From assembly GCA_021108415.1 (NCBI GenBank), contig JAIOQX010000002.1:597519-661518 (forward strand): a stretch of 64,000 nucleotides of DNA, in the 5' to 3' direction. The DNA is from Acholeplasmataceae bacterium (GTDB taxonomy: Bacteria > Bacillota_I > Bacilli_A > Acholeplasmatales > Acholeplasmataceae). How positions within the stretch are numbered: the first letter of the stretch is position 1; each line of letters opens with the position of its first letter. The notes beneath the pieces were generated by a model that saw only the letters and a program-made list of their open reading frames with translations, searched no databases and was not told where the DNA came from. This document shows positions 9,203 through 19,045 of the stretch, one piece after another. Both the position numbers and the translations under genes were made by a program.

Positions 9203-10542
9203 GATTCACCTCTAAGTTTATCGATTGTATGTGTTAATCTTTTCATAATTTCTTGTTTACCTAATAAAGCTAGGGATGCGGGAAGACTTGGACCATGCAT
9301 ATCACCTGTAGTCGCAATTCTAAGACCCATAAATAACGCTTTACCAGAAGTTTCTGTATCTAATCCAGATTGTTTGATTGCTTCTTCAATAGCGTTGACT
9401 TGGAAATCTGAATCATTTAGATGTTTTGAAAATGCTTCAAGTAAAGTTAAGCTCTTATTTTCTTTTATAAATTGATAGCTTTCATCGGTTAGTTTGAACG
9501 TTTGATGAAAAAATTCATGATAAAGCTCAGTTATTTCTCCAATATGATTCATTCTGTCTTGGAAAACAGTGACTAAAAGTTCTAACCAATTTTCTGATTT
9601 GATTTCTATACCATCAGTCTCTAAGAAAGCTCTAGATTTTTTAGCAAGTTCAGCAATTGATAATTTTTTAATATATCTACTATTAATGAAAGCTAATTTA
9701 TCTTTATCAAACATTGCAGGTGCTTTTGATAATCTCTTAGGGTCAAATTGTTTGATAATGTTTTCTTTAGATAATATTTCTTTATTTCCTTGAGGGGACC
9801 ATCCTAATAAAGCTATGAAATTAAACATTGCTTCTGGTAGATACCCAATCTTTTCATACTCAGAAATAAACTGAATAACATTTTTATCTCGTTTGGATAG
9901 TTTTTTCTTTTCTTCATTAACAATAATTGTCATATGCCCAAAAAGTGGAGCTTCCCAGTTAAATGCTTGATAAATCATTAATTGTTTTGGTGTATTGGTG
10001 ATATGTTCTTCGCCACGCAAAACATGTGAAATTTCCATAAAATGATCATCAATAACAACCGCAAAATTATATGTTGGAATACCATTATCTTTCATGATGA
10101 TCCAATCTTCTACATCTTTACTTTCAAATGATAAGTGACCACGAACGATATCATCAAATCCATAAGTGACATCAGCTGGCACTTTAAAACGGATAGCATA
10201 TGCATCGCTATCTTCTCTAAAGTCTTTATACGCAAGACCTTTTTCTAAAAGTTCTTCTGCATACTTTGTGTATAAATCTAATCGTTCAAGTTGACGATAT
10301 GGACCAAATGCTCCACCTTTATCAGGTGACTCATTCCATTCTAATCCTAACCAACTTAAATAGTTTAATTGTGAAGCTTCTCCACCTTCTACATTTCTTA
10401 AAACGTCAGTGTCTTCGATTCTTACAATAAAATCGCCGCCAAAATGACGTGCGTATAGATAATTAAATAGTGCACTTCTTGCGTTTCCGATATGTAGCAG
10501 TCCTGTTGGACTTGGTGCATATCTTACTCTTACTTTTTTCAT
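9199..10542 (-). CDS. gltX: glutamyl-tRNA synthetase
   Basis: VRYAPSPTGLLHIGNARSALFNYLYAR, KKLSKRD; start moved to ATG at 10540-10542. Confidence 0.97.
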   Translation of the reverse strand: MKKVRVRYAPSPTGLLHIGNARSALFNYLYARHFGGDFIVRIEDTDVLRNVEGGEASQLNYLSWLGLEWNESPDKGGAFGPYRQLERLDLYTKYAEELLEKGLAYKDFREDSDAYAIRFKVPADVTYGFDDIVRGHLSFESKDVEDWIIMKDNGIPTYNFAVVIDDHFMEISHVLRGEEHITNTPKQLMIYQAFNWEAPLFGHMTIIVNEEKKKLSKRDKNVIQFISEYEKIGYLPEAMFNFIALLGWSPQGNKEILSKENIIKQFDPKRLSKAPAMFDKDKLAFINSRYIKKLSIAELAKKSRAFLETDGIEIKSENWLELLVTVFQDRMNHIGEITELYHEFFHQTFKLTDESYQFIKENKSLTLLEAFSKHLNDSDFQVNAIEEAIKQSGLDTETSGKALFMGLRIATTGDMHGPSLPASLALLGKQEIMKRLTHTIDKLRGES

Positions 10543-10608
10543 TTTATCCCATCCTTTATGCAGGTATATTATACGATATATAATGCCAATTAACAACGGT
10601 TAAATTAT

Positions 10609-11136
10609 TTATTCGTATTTTAAAGATCCTTCGTAACCAATAGATTTTAGATAGTTATCGACTTGTCTTCTGTTTTTGAAGATAACTACCTTATGTTTAT
10701 ACTTCTCTTTATAGAGTTTCATTAAAGCTTTTGAGTCTTTTTTTCGACCCGTAAATAAGATCCACCAAATGAAACTTAAATTCAGTCTTTCTTTACATCC
10801 ATCAGCAATTGAATCTCTACTTTTATTGTGGTATTTAATGCGTCTTAAAATCGCTCCATAAAGACATTTAAACCGATTGAAATCAAACAAGAATAACTTA
10901 TCAGATGCTTCGTATCTGTGTGTAGCTATTTTACGATATTGACCATCTATAATCCATTGATCTTTCTTCATAAACTCTTGTATTTCTTGTTCTATAATTT
11001 GTTTATCTCTTTGGATCCAATTGGGACCAAAAAAGATCTTATCAATATGTAGAACATCTATATGATAATGTTTGGAAAGTCTTTTAGAAAATGTTGATTT
11101 TCCTGAACTTGAATATCCGACAACTTGTATTTTCAT
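10609..11136 (-). CDS. P-loop nucleoside kinase-like protein (DNA topology modulation/FlaR-like)
   Basis: VGYSSSGKSTFSKRLSKHY Walker A; IDKIFFGPNW. Confidence 0.65.
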   Translation of the reverse strand: MKIQVVGYSSSGKSTFSKRLSKHYHIDVLHIDKIFFGPNWIQRDKQIIEQEIQEFMKKDQWIIDGQYRKIATHRYEASDKLFLFDFNRFKCLYGAILRRIKYHNKSRDSIADGCKERLNLSFIWWILFTGRKKDSKALMKLYKEKYKHKVVIFKNRRQVDNYLKSIGYEGSLKYE

Positions 11137-11137
11137 A

Positions 11138-12730
11138 TTACACCTTCTTTTTAAAGAATTTCTTAAAGTCTATTTTTTGTGGATCACCATGTTTAACTAA
11201 TAGCATTGTAGCTAAAGCAAGTGCCATAAAGATTGTTGCGTAAGGGAATAAAATAATTCTTCCATATCTATCCATTAGAATACCTGATAAGATTGGTGTG
11301 AAAATTTGTGCACCCATTGATGCTGCATAATAATACCCTGTATACGTCCCAACATTTCTACCTCTAGACAATTCAACAACCATTGGATAAATGTTTACAC
11401 CAGTTAGTGTCCAACCAAATCCAGCAATCATAATGATTCCTGCAGTTAGAATAATTTGATTTTGTTCAATAAAGACGATGACACCCATTGATATCATTAA
11501 TAAAAATATACCTAAAAGCATTGATTTTTTTCTGCCCATTTTTAAACTTAAAATCCCTATAGGTAAGATCATTGCAATAACAACACCTTGTGCAATGATA
11601 AATGGTAGTTGGTAAAATTCCATATTTAAAACTTTAGGTAGGTAATCAGCAATTTTACTCATCACTGCATTATATCCAAAGAATAGTAAAAATACTGTTG
11701 TTAACAATAAATATAGTGAAAGTCTTTTCTCTTTATTTAATGCTTTTTTAGGATTCTCATATGGGTCAGTTTCTTTAATGTTATAAGCTGCTTCTCTTGC
11801 TTCTTTATCTTTTACCAACAAAGGTTCTTTAACTTTCCACAAGAAGATACCTAATGTAATAATCATAATCGATCCAATCACAATATAGACACTAACATGA
11901 TTGTGATAAGCATGCTTATTAAGCCCACTAAATAAAATAACAAAAACAGAGAAAACCCCTCCAATTGCCCCTAAGAAAGTAACAATTGCATTAGCTTTTG
12001 TTCGATTTGGCTTTATGGTAACATCAGGCATTAATGCGATGGCTGGTGTTCTATAAATAGCCATTGAGACGAGTGCTACAAATAAAATTGCTAAAAAAGT
12101 ATAAAATACTTCAGGATCATTTTTTGTAAGTTCCCAAGCTCTAAGAGATAGATACTGATAATATAAATCTCTTACCTTGGTTTGATCGCTAACCGAAAGT
12201 TCTTGACTTCCAGCAGCTAAGATATCTGATATGGGTTGATATATTGTTGATTCCCATTCATCAAACTCACTGGTACTAATAAGTCCTTGTGCATATGTTT
12301 GATCTCTTTCTGTTTCCATGATATCAATAACCATATACCAATGGGCTTTTAAAGTAATATCAACATCATCATCAAAGGCGATATCATAATGTGATTCAAT
12401 AATATCGGTTGCTTCTATCTTTTCAGTTTGTCTATAATCAGCAAATGCTAGCATCATAAATGCTACAGCAGCAACTAATGTGCCAATAATAATATAAGGT
12501 GTTCTTCTTCCAAGTTTATGAGTTGACTTATCAGATAGCGCGCCAAATAGAGGCAGTAGGATAACTGCCATAATATTATCAAATGCCATGACGATTCCAG
12601 ATTCAAACTGATTTAATCCAAATTTGTCAATAAGCGTTTTTGCGATTAACATGTCATAAGCTTGCCAAAACATTGAAATACTGAAAAATATCAAGCCTAC
12701 ATAAAAAGTTGTTTTATAATTCAGTTTCAT
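11138..12730 (-). CDS. MFS transporter, GPH/SLC45-like, with large extracytoplasmic insert
   Basis: Multiple TM segments; GALSDKSTHKLGRRTPYIIIG; LKMGRKKSMLLG. Confidence 0.75.
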   Translation of the reverse strand: MKLNYKTTFYVGLIFFSISMFWQAYDMLIAKTLIDKFGLNQFESGIVMAFDNIMAVILLPLFGALSDKSTHKLGRRTPYIIIGTLVAAVAFMMLAFADYRQTEKIEATDIIESHYDIAFDDDVDITLKAHWYMVIDIMETERDQTYAQGLISTSEFDEWESTIYQPISDILAAGSQELSVSDQTKVRDLYYQYLSLRAWELTKNDPEVFYTFLAILFVALVSMAIYRTPAIALMPDVTIKPNRTKANAIVTFLGAIGGVFSVFVILFSGLNKHAYHNHVSVYIVIGSIMIITLGIFLWKVKEPLLVKDKEAREAAYNIKETDPYENPKKALNKEKRLSLYLLLTTVFLLFFGYNAVMSKIADYLPKVLNMEFYQLPFIIAQGVVIAMILPIGILSLKMGRKKSMLLGIFLLMISMGVIVFIEQNQIILTAGIIMIAGFGWTLTGVNIYPMVVELSRGRNVGTYTGYYYAASMGAQIFTPILSGILMDRYGRIILFPYATIFMALALATMLLVKHGDPQKIDFKKFFKKKV

Positions 12731-12781
12731 TCATTAACCTCAATCATTGTGTATATATAAATTATAACACGAGAAAAAAGA

Positions 12782-12798
12782 AAAGGACCCATAGGGTC
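12782..12798 (-). terminator. intrinsic terminator after rpsI
   Basis: aggaccc-ata-gggtcct hairpin, U-rich on the minus strand. Confidence 0.6.
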
Positions 12799-12807
12799 CT
12801 CATAAAA

Positions 12808-13206
12808 TTAACGTTTCGAGAATTGAGAAGCTTTTCTTGCTTTTTTCAAACCGTATTTTTTACGTTCTTTACTACGAGAATCTCTTGTAACTAAACCTGC
12901 TGGTTTTAAGATTTTTCTTAAATCAGGATTGATTTCCATCAATGCGCGAGTGATTCCTAAACGGATCGCTCCTGCTTGACCTGTTAGTCCACCACCGTTA
13001 ACATTAACGCTGATATCATATTTACCTTCTGTTTCAGTTAAAACAAGTGGTTGAGTAACGTCTAAACGTGTTGCAGCTGAAGGAATATATTCTTCAAAAG
13101 GACGATCGTTAATTAAAAACTCACCTTTACCATTTGATAAAATTACTCTAGCTACAGAACTCTTACGACGTCCTGTACCGAAATATTGTACTTTAGTGTT
13201 TGCCAT
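12808..13206 (-). CDS. rpsI: 30S ribosomal protein S9
   Basis: [14 protein letters not shown] ... [25 protein letters not shown]. Confidence 0.97.
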   Translation of the reverse strand: MANTKVQYFGTGRRKSSVARVILSNGKGEFLINDRPFEEYIPSAATRLDVTQPLVLTETEGKYDISVNVNGGGLTGQAGAIRLGITRALMEINPDLRKILKPAGLVTRDSRSKERKKYGLKKARKASQFSKR

Positions 13207-13209
13207 GTG

Positions 13210-13644
13210 TTAAACCTCCAATTTTTCTGGTTGTTGTGCAGAATGTTTGTGTTCTGGACCAGCATATACAAAAAGCTTTCTAGCCATTGAGGCACCTAAC
13301 TTTGTATGTGGTAACATACCAACAATTGCTTTTTCAACCATACGTGTTGGGAATTTCGCCATAACGTCTTTAGCACTTGTAGACGTAAGACCTCCATTAT
13401 AGCCTGAGTGACTATAATACATCTTTTTGTCCCATTTCTTACCTGTTAATTTAATTTTTTCAGCATTTAAAACAATTACATAATCTCCAGAGTCCACGTG
13501 AGGCGTGTATGTAGGTTTATGTTTTCCTTTTAAAACTGAAGCTACTTCAGTCGCTAAGCGGCCTAAAGTCTTATTCTCTGCGTCGACTACAAACCATTTG
13601 CGTGTAATCGTACTTTCATTTGCCATGAATGTTTTCATTGTCAT
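13210..13644 (-). CDS. rplM: 50S ribosomal protein L13
   Basis: [40 protein letters not shown]. Confidence 0.97.
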   Translation of the reverse strand: MTMKTFMANESTITRKWFVVDAENKTLGRLATEVASVLKGKHKPTYTPHVDSGDYVIVLNAEKIKLTGKKWDKKMYYSHSGYNGGLTSTSAKDVMAKFPTRMVEKAIVGMLPHTKLGASMARKLFVYAGPEHKHSAQQPEKLEV

Positions 13645-13654
13645 TCTCCTTATA

Positions 13655-13722
13655 TTCTTACTTTCTTTTTAAAAAAATAAGGGCATTAGTGGATAAATAT
13701 TTAAAACGTACCTTTGTTATAT
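13655..13722 (-). promoter_or_regulatory. candidate L13 (rplM) leader autoregulatory RNA
   Basis: 5' leader of rplM contains AACGTTTTAAATATTTATCCACTAATGCCC, resembling the low-GC Gram-positive L13 leader (from memory). Confidence 0.45.
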
Positions 13723-13773
13723 TACTATATAAATGATAAATTGTCAACAGTTTCATACTTTATTTTAGTTTAT

Positions 13774-14271
13774 TTATTCATCAATTGTAACAACTAGCTT
13801 TTCTAGATCAACTACAACTTTTTCGTTAATTGATGTTGGGATGTTTTTACCTATAAAATCAGCTCTAATAGGAAGTTGTCTGTGCCCTCTATCAATTAGT
13901 ATTGCAAGTTCAATTTTCTCAGGTCTTCCGTGGTCATTAATCGCATCCATAGCTGCTCTAACTGATCTTCCGGTATATAAAACATCATCTACTATGATTA
14001 CTGTTTTATTACTTAAATCAAAGCCTTGATTCACTTTTTCTAATTGCTTGTTTATATCATCTCGATAAGCCTTAATATCTATTGGATATGTTAATACATT
14101 TACATCTGCAAAATCTTTTAAATTCTTTTGTAATAATTTTGCTAATGGATATCCTTTTTTTAAGATACCTAATAATACAATAGGTTCTAAACGATTGTTC
14201 TTTTCTATAATTTCATGTGTCATTCTTTTTAAAGTTCTAGATAATTGTTCTTTGTTCATAATTTCTTTCAT
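13774..14271 (-). CDS. pyrR: bifunctional pyrimidine regulatory protein / uracil phosphoribosyltransferase
   Basis: TVIIVDDVLYTGRSVRAAMDAI PRPP motif, ILIDRGHRQLPIRADFIGKNIPTS; start moved to ATG preceded by aaggtgatt. Confidence 0.93.
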   Translation of the reverse strand: MKEIMNKEQLSRTLKRMTHEIIEKNNRLEPIVLLGILKKGYPLAKLLQKNLKDFADVNVLTYPIDIKAYRDDINKQLEKVNQGFDLSNKTVIIVDDVLYTGRSVRAAMDAINDHGRPEKIELAILIDRGHRQLPIRADFIGKNIPTSINEKVVVDLEKLVVTIDE

Positions 14272-14353
14272 TATAATCACCTTCGTATCCATTATATCTT
14301 TTTTTATTAAAAAATCTATTGTAATCATAAAATTATATGATATACTTGTATCA

Positions 14354-14446
14354 GTAAAGGTCCTTTAAGTTATGCCTGTGAGCATAATAAGGTAGCATTT
14401 TTTTATGTAAATTACCCTTAAAGGACACCATTGGTGTCCTTTTTTA
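14354..14446 (+). promoter_or_regulatory. PyrR-binding attenuator (PyrR hairpin, antiterminator, terminator) of uracil permease gene
   Basis: tatgc-ctgtga-gcata (CNGNGA hexaloop) at ~14371-14385; gtcctttaag (14360-14369) complementary to cttaaaggac (14417-14426); terminator aaaggacacc-att-ggtgtccttttt. Confidence 0.85.
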
Positions 14447-14478
14447 TTAAGACCTTACAAAAAATAGGAGGTTTTAAA

Positions 14479-15771
14479 ATGAATGAAAATGGTTTAGTCG
14501 TAGGCATTAATGAAAAGCCAAAACCAATTGGCAGATGGATTGTATTAAGTTTACAACATGTTTTTGCAATGTTTGGTGCAACGGTTTTAGTGCCGATGTT
14601 AACTGGACTTGATGTTGGTGTCGCATTAGTTGCTAGTGGATTAGGTACATTAATCTATATTTTATGTACAAAAGGAAAGGTTCCTGTATATTTAGGCAGC
14701 AGTTTTGCATATATCACAACCATCTCAGCAGCAATTGCTTCTACTGGTGGTGTAGCTAGTGCTTATATGGGGTTGATGTTTGTAGGTATCATTTATACAA
14801 TCATTGCTGGTATCATTTATTTCACAGGTAGTGGATGGTTAAGAAAATTACTTCCACCAGTTGTGATAGGTCCTATGATTATTATAATTGGATTAACACT
14901 TGCACCTGTTGCAGTTCAAAATTTTGGATTACTTGGTATGCAACCTTTATATGATAATGGATTATATATTGGTTTAAATGGTGCCGGTTGGAAAGTTCCT
15001 TTGATTGCATTTATTACTTTCTTTACTGTTGTTTTACTATCTGTTAGAGCAAAAGGGTTTTTAAAGATTATTCCCTTTATCATTGCTATATTTGTTGGAT
15101 ATGTCTTTTCAGTTATATTTGGAGTTGTAGATCTAAAAGCAGCTTTTGCAAATGTGTCTTTTTTTCAACTTCCAAATTTTTCATTTATTGGAACTTATAA
15201 ATTAAACTTCTCACAAGTGTTTGTATTTCTACCTTTAGCTTTTGTTACCATATCTGAGCATATTGGAGATCATGTCGTTTTAGGCGAGATTACAGGAAAT
15301 GATTTTATCAAAGATCCTGGACTTCATCGCACCCTACTTGGTGATGGTGTAGCAACGTTTGTGTCAGCATCTTTAGGTGGACCTGCTAATACTACATATG
15401 GTGAAAACACTGGTGTGATCGCATTAACTAAAGTAGGCTCAGTTTATGTAGTGGGTCTTGCAGCTATATTTGCAATTCTTCTTGGATTCTTTGGATATAT
15501 CCAAGCCTTTATTATGAGTATTCCTTGGGCAGTTATTGGTGGAATGACAATCATATTATATGGATTGATTGCTGCAAATGGAGTTAAAGTTTTGATTAAG
15601 GATAAAACTGATTTATCAAATATGAAAAACTTAATTATCGTTTCTACGATGCTAGTGATTGGATTAGGTGGAGCATTTATATCATTTAATACTCAAATGA
15701 CACTTTCAGGTATGAGTCTAGCTGCACTAGTTGGTATTGTGTTAAATCAAGTTTTATCGTTCCTAGAATAA
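14479..15771 (+). CDS. uracil permease, NCS2 family
   Basis: VLSLQHVFAMFGATVLVPMLTGLD, FVTISEHIGDHVVLGEITGNDFIKDPGLHRTLLGDG; ATG at 14479 after aggaggt; ORF-track start lies inside the attenuator. Confidence 0.92.
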   Translation: MNENGLVVGINEKPKPIGRWIVLSLQHVFAMFGATVLVPMLTGLDVGVALVASGLGTLIYILCTKGKVPVYLGSSFAYITTISAAIASTGGVASAYMGLMFVGIIYTIIAGIIYFTGSGWLRKLLPPVVIGPMIIIIGLTLAPVAVQNFGLLGMQPLYDNGLYIGLNGAGWKVPLIAFITFFTVVLLSVRAKGFLKIIPFIIAIFVGYVFSVIFGVVDLKAAFANVSFFQLPNFSFIGTYKLNFSQVFVFLPLAFVTISEHIGDHVVLGEITGNDFIKDPGLHRTLLGDGVATFVSASLGGPANTTYGENTGVIALTKVGSVYVVGLAAIFAILLGFFGYIQAFIMSIPWAVIGGMTIILYGLIAANGVKVLIKDKTDLSNMKNLIIVSTMLVIGLGGAFISFNTQMTLSGMSLAALVGIVLNQVLSFLE

Positions 15772-15955
15772 CAAAAATGATTGAATAAGTTAAATGGATT
15801 TAGGTAATATATTAAGTACTCATAAAGCATGATTATATATGTCATACAGTTAAATCAAACTAGCATAATTGTAGAAAACATAGGGATATTTTGATTTTAT
15901 AATTAGATTTTATTTATTTGCACATACTAGAATTCCAATATGTTATTTATACTTG

Positions 15956-15999
15956 AAAGAGGTCTTTTATGCTTCTATAACGGCATAAAAGACCTCTTT
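15956..15999. terminator. strong hairpin terminator (17 bp stem)
   Basis: aaagaggtcttttatgc ... gcataaaagacctcttt perfect inverted repeat. Confidence 0.65.
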
Positions 16000-16335
16000 G
16001 TTTATTTTGATTTTTTCTATATGTTTCCTATTACAAGTTGCGTTGAGTGAACCAAATTGCTCGAAAATGGGGTCTTGTGTGTACTCAAGTAACATCAAAT
16101 TGACTGTTTTATGTTTATACATACAAGCAATAGAAAAAGTAAAGAAACATGTTTTGATGATAATTTAATGTTCTATGATTAGTTTTAGTCTGTGTCGAGT
16201 TAATGCATTGCTTGTTTTTTATATGCTGTCTGTATTGAAGTAACATAAACATAGCTTTTTATATTCACATAAACAATGTTGAGTGTTGTTAAGAAATATA
16301 ATTGCATACATATATCTCTGAAGCTTACAAATTAA

Positions 16336-16836
16336 TTATATTGTATTATTTTGATTTTCATTTAGGTTTTCTATCTTCACACTTGAATACTTTCTGATAG
16401 CTTTTAGAATGTTAGGAGTGAAACTTATTTGTATGATATCCTTGTTTTTAATCAGTTGATAATATGACATGCCTTCTGTGGATAGTTTACTAATAAAAAG
16501 CCACTGATCTACTCTATTAAAAATCCTTAACTCTTTTATGTCTTCCCATAAAAAATCTTTTTTAAAGAAACGGTTAAATAGTGATCTGTGAACACCTTCT
16601 TCATCAAAAGAAATCATTGAAAAGCACTTATTTAAAGTGAACATTAATGTTAGTGTTGGAAAACCACCTAGTATGATAGCGAATGCTATTAAAGTACCCT
16701 TTGAAGCGTTTTCTAAATTTGATTTCGGTAAAATATAAAAAATTAGTATGAATTGAAAATAACTTAGAATACAAATAAATAAGACTCCAAACAAGATGAG
16801 GGGTGAGGCAAGAAACTTTGTTTTTGTGTTATCCAT
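16336..16836 (-). CDS. small membrane protein with C-terminal PH-like segment; candidate Rhs immunity protein
   Basis: Two hydrophobic segments (SPLILFGVLFICILSYFQFILIFYIL; LIAFAIILGGFPTLTLMFTL); ATG preceded by aaaggag; start next to the 3' end of the Rhs fragment. Confidence 0.5.
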   Translation of the reverse strand: MDNTKTKFLASPLILFGVLFICILSYFQFILIFYILPKSNLENASKGTLIAFAIILGGFPTLTLMFTLNKCFSMISFDEEGVHRSLFNRFFKKDFLWEDIKELRIFNRVDQWLFISKLSTEGMSYYQLIKNKDIIQISFTPNILKAIRKYSSVKIENLNENQNNTI

Positions 16837-16849
16837 GTTAATTTCTCCT

Positions 16850-18022
16850 TTAATCGCATACAGCAATTATATCTATTATATTTTCTTCATTCTCTTCTTT
16901 TTCTTCTACTAATAAATTAGCCAACGAGTTTAGTAGAGATCCTGTAGCACCATATGTAAAAGCCAAAAAAGCAGTTGTTGCGGTTAATGAAAGTGAATTA
17001 CTTATTCTTGTCATTATGGGTATAGTTCTATTAACCATGTTGCCAAATAAGCTTGGAGTTGAACTAGCTATATAGCTCATTGTACAAAAACTTCCTAGAG
17101 TTATAGCTGCTGAAATACCTCCTACAATGAGACTGTGTCCTAATTCGATTTTATTCCATCCTTTATTCATACCTTGAGATACAACATCCCCTAAACCACC
17201 ACCAAGAAAGCCTGTGCCTGCTGCAAATGGCATCCCTAAAGCTGGACCTAAAGCTACTGCCGTAGCAATACCCACACTAATGATAGCACCCGCTACCGCA
17301 CCGCTACAGAATCCTGCACCAATATCATCACCGTTAATTGCAGCGGTTATAGCTCCTACATAGCCTCCAATAGCAGCACCTAACACAACTGTTCCAAGTA
17401 TTGCCAAAAATGATTTCCCACTTGGGTCTACATGCATGATTGGATTGTTTCCACAATAAGCATACATATTGGTCGCAATAATATTACCTTGTTCACCTAG
17501 CAACCCATCACTATTAATAAATCTACCTATTAATGGATTATAATATCTACTATTTAGGTAATAAAGGTTTGTTTCTGAATCATATCTATACCCACGATAT
17601 GTATATGAATTAATATTTGCAATGTAACCATAACCTGAAGTAACTTCTGTTTTAGTAATATTTCCATATGCATCATAGACATAATGAACTACTGTTAATC
17701 CACTAGCATTTAAAATATGGGTTATATCTCCTTGTTGATTTCTTAAATAGAAATAATCTTCCTCATTATTGCTTATATTAACATTAGGATCATATGAAAA
17801 CCCTATTAAAGTTCCATCATAATCATATGTGTACAGTATAGCATAGGTCCCGTTAGTTTCAAAGATAACTTGATCATTAATTAAGGTATATTCAATAGTT
17901 TCTATGACTGTAGTAGTTGTTGCTATTTCTTTACTTGTTCTATATCCATGGTCGTTATATTTATATGAGATGATATATAAAGGTGTAGGATTATACGCTT
18001 CATATATTTGGACTTCTTTATT
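16850..18022 (-). pseudogene. start-less Rhs/YD-repeat core plus C-terminal variable domain (orphan Rhs-CT)
   Basis: Frame open from TAA at 18023-18025 to 16850 without ATG/GTG/TTG near its 5' end: YIISYKYNDHGYRTSKE..YFYLRNQQGDITHILNASGLTVVHYVYDAYGNITKTE..YTYRGYRYDSETNLYYLNSRYYNPLIGRFINSDG..YAYCGNNPIMHVDPSGK then Gly/Ala-rich CT. ORF track shows only the part from TTG at 17503. Confidence 0.85.
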
Positions 18023-18216
18023 TTAATTATATACTTCCAAATTAGATATGAACAGGGCGTAAATGGCCGATTCAATCTTTTTATTATAAATATAATATTA
18101 TTTTTTATATTTTTGAATTATTTGTATGTTTTATAAATGATTATGTTAGACTATACATATCAAACATTTAACAAAAAAATTAACTAATTTATATTATCAG
18201 ATAGGAGTCTAGCTAA

Positions 18217-18987
18217 ATGAAGCTAAAATTTTTAACTCAAAACCTACATTGCTTAGTAGAAAAAGATCTGATTACAAAACAACATATACTTGCAAACAAA
18301 ATTGCAGAGCTTGATATAGATATAGTTTTCCTACAGGAAGTTGCACAAACTAAAACACTACATGATCCATCAAAAACGACTATCGAAGATGATAATTATG
18401 GTTTGGTTTTACAAAAAGTTCTTAAAGATAAGGGATTACACTATCACTTCTATTTTGAACCGATCAAAGAGAGTTTTTCGATTTATGATGAAGGTGTTGC
18501 AATATTATCAAAATATCCCCTAGACTATGTAGACGCAAAAACTATATCAAAGACCAATGATTATTCTAATTGGAAAACTAGAAAAGCTTTAGTATATAAA
18601 CTTTCAATACATCAGAAAACTATAACTTTAGCTACAACACACTTTGGTTGGACTGATGATGTTGAAAGATTTGAAGATCAATTTGATTTAATCAGTCAAA
18701 CACTTATGAAAGAAGATTTATCTATCTTAGCCGGTGATTACAATATCTATCCCACATCTAATGAATATAAACACATCATCAACCGTGGTTGGCTAGATAT
18801 ATTTAAAGATGATCAAGTCTATCTTCAAAAACCTACCTTTAGTGGTGAAGATCATACACATTCTAGGCAAATTAGAATAGATTATATCATGACCAATAAG
18901 CCTGTTACTTTGGTTGATAAAGAAATATTATTTACTAAAGATCGAATAAGTGATCATTATGGCGTTTTTGTAGAAATTAGCATTTAG
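18217..18987 (+). CDS. endonuclease/exonuclease/phosphatase family protein
   Basis: LKFLTQNLHCL, DIVFLQEV, LAGDYNIYP, RIDYIMTNK, SDHYGVFVEI. Confidence 0.85.
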   Translation: MKLKFLTQNLHCLVEKDLITKQHILANKIAELDIDIVFLQEVAQTKTLHDPSKTTIEDDNYGLVLQKVLKDKGLHYHFYFEPIKESFSIYDEGVAILSKYPLDYVDAKTISKTNDYSNWKTRKALVYKLSIHQKTITLATTHFGWTDDVERFEDQFDLISQTLMKEDLSILAGDYNIYPTSNEYKHIINRGWLDIFKDDQVYLQKPTFSGEDHTHSRQIRIDYIMTNKPVTLVDKEILFTKDRISDHYGVFVEISI

Positions 18988-19045
18988 TCATCAAAAAAGC
19001 CCTTCTGGGCTTTTTTGCTATGCTTACTTATACAGTTCTATTTAA

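Noticed and set aside
12709-12894. Plus-strand 61-aa ORF
   Set aside because: Spans the rpsI terminator and antisense rpsI; no support.
14431-14478. ORF-track N-terminal extension of uracil permease (MVSFFIKTLQKIGGFK)
   Set aside because: Overlaps the attenuator terminator; ATG at 14479 has a strong aggaggt RBS.
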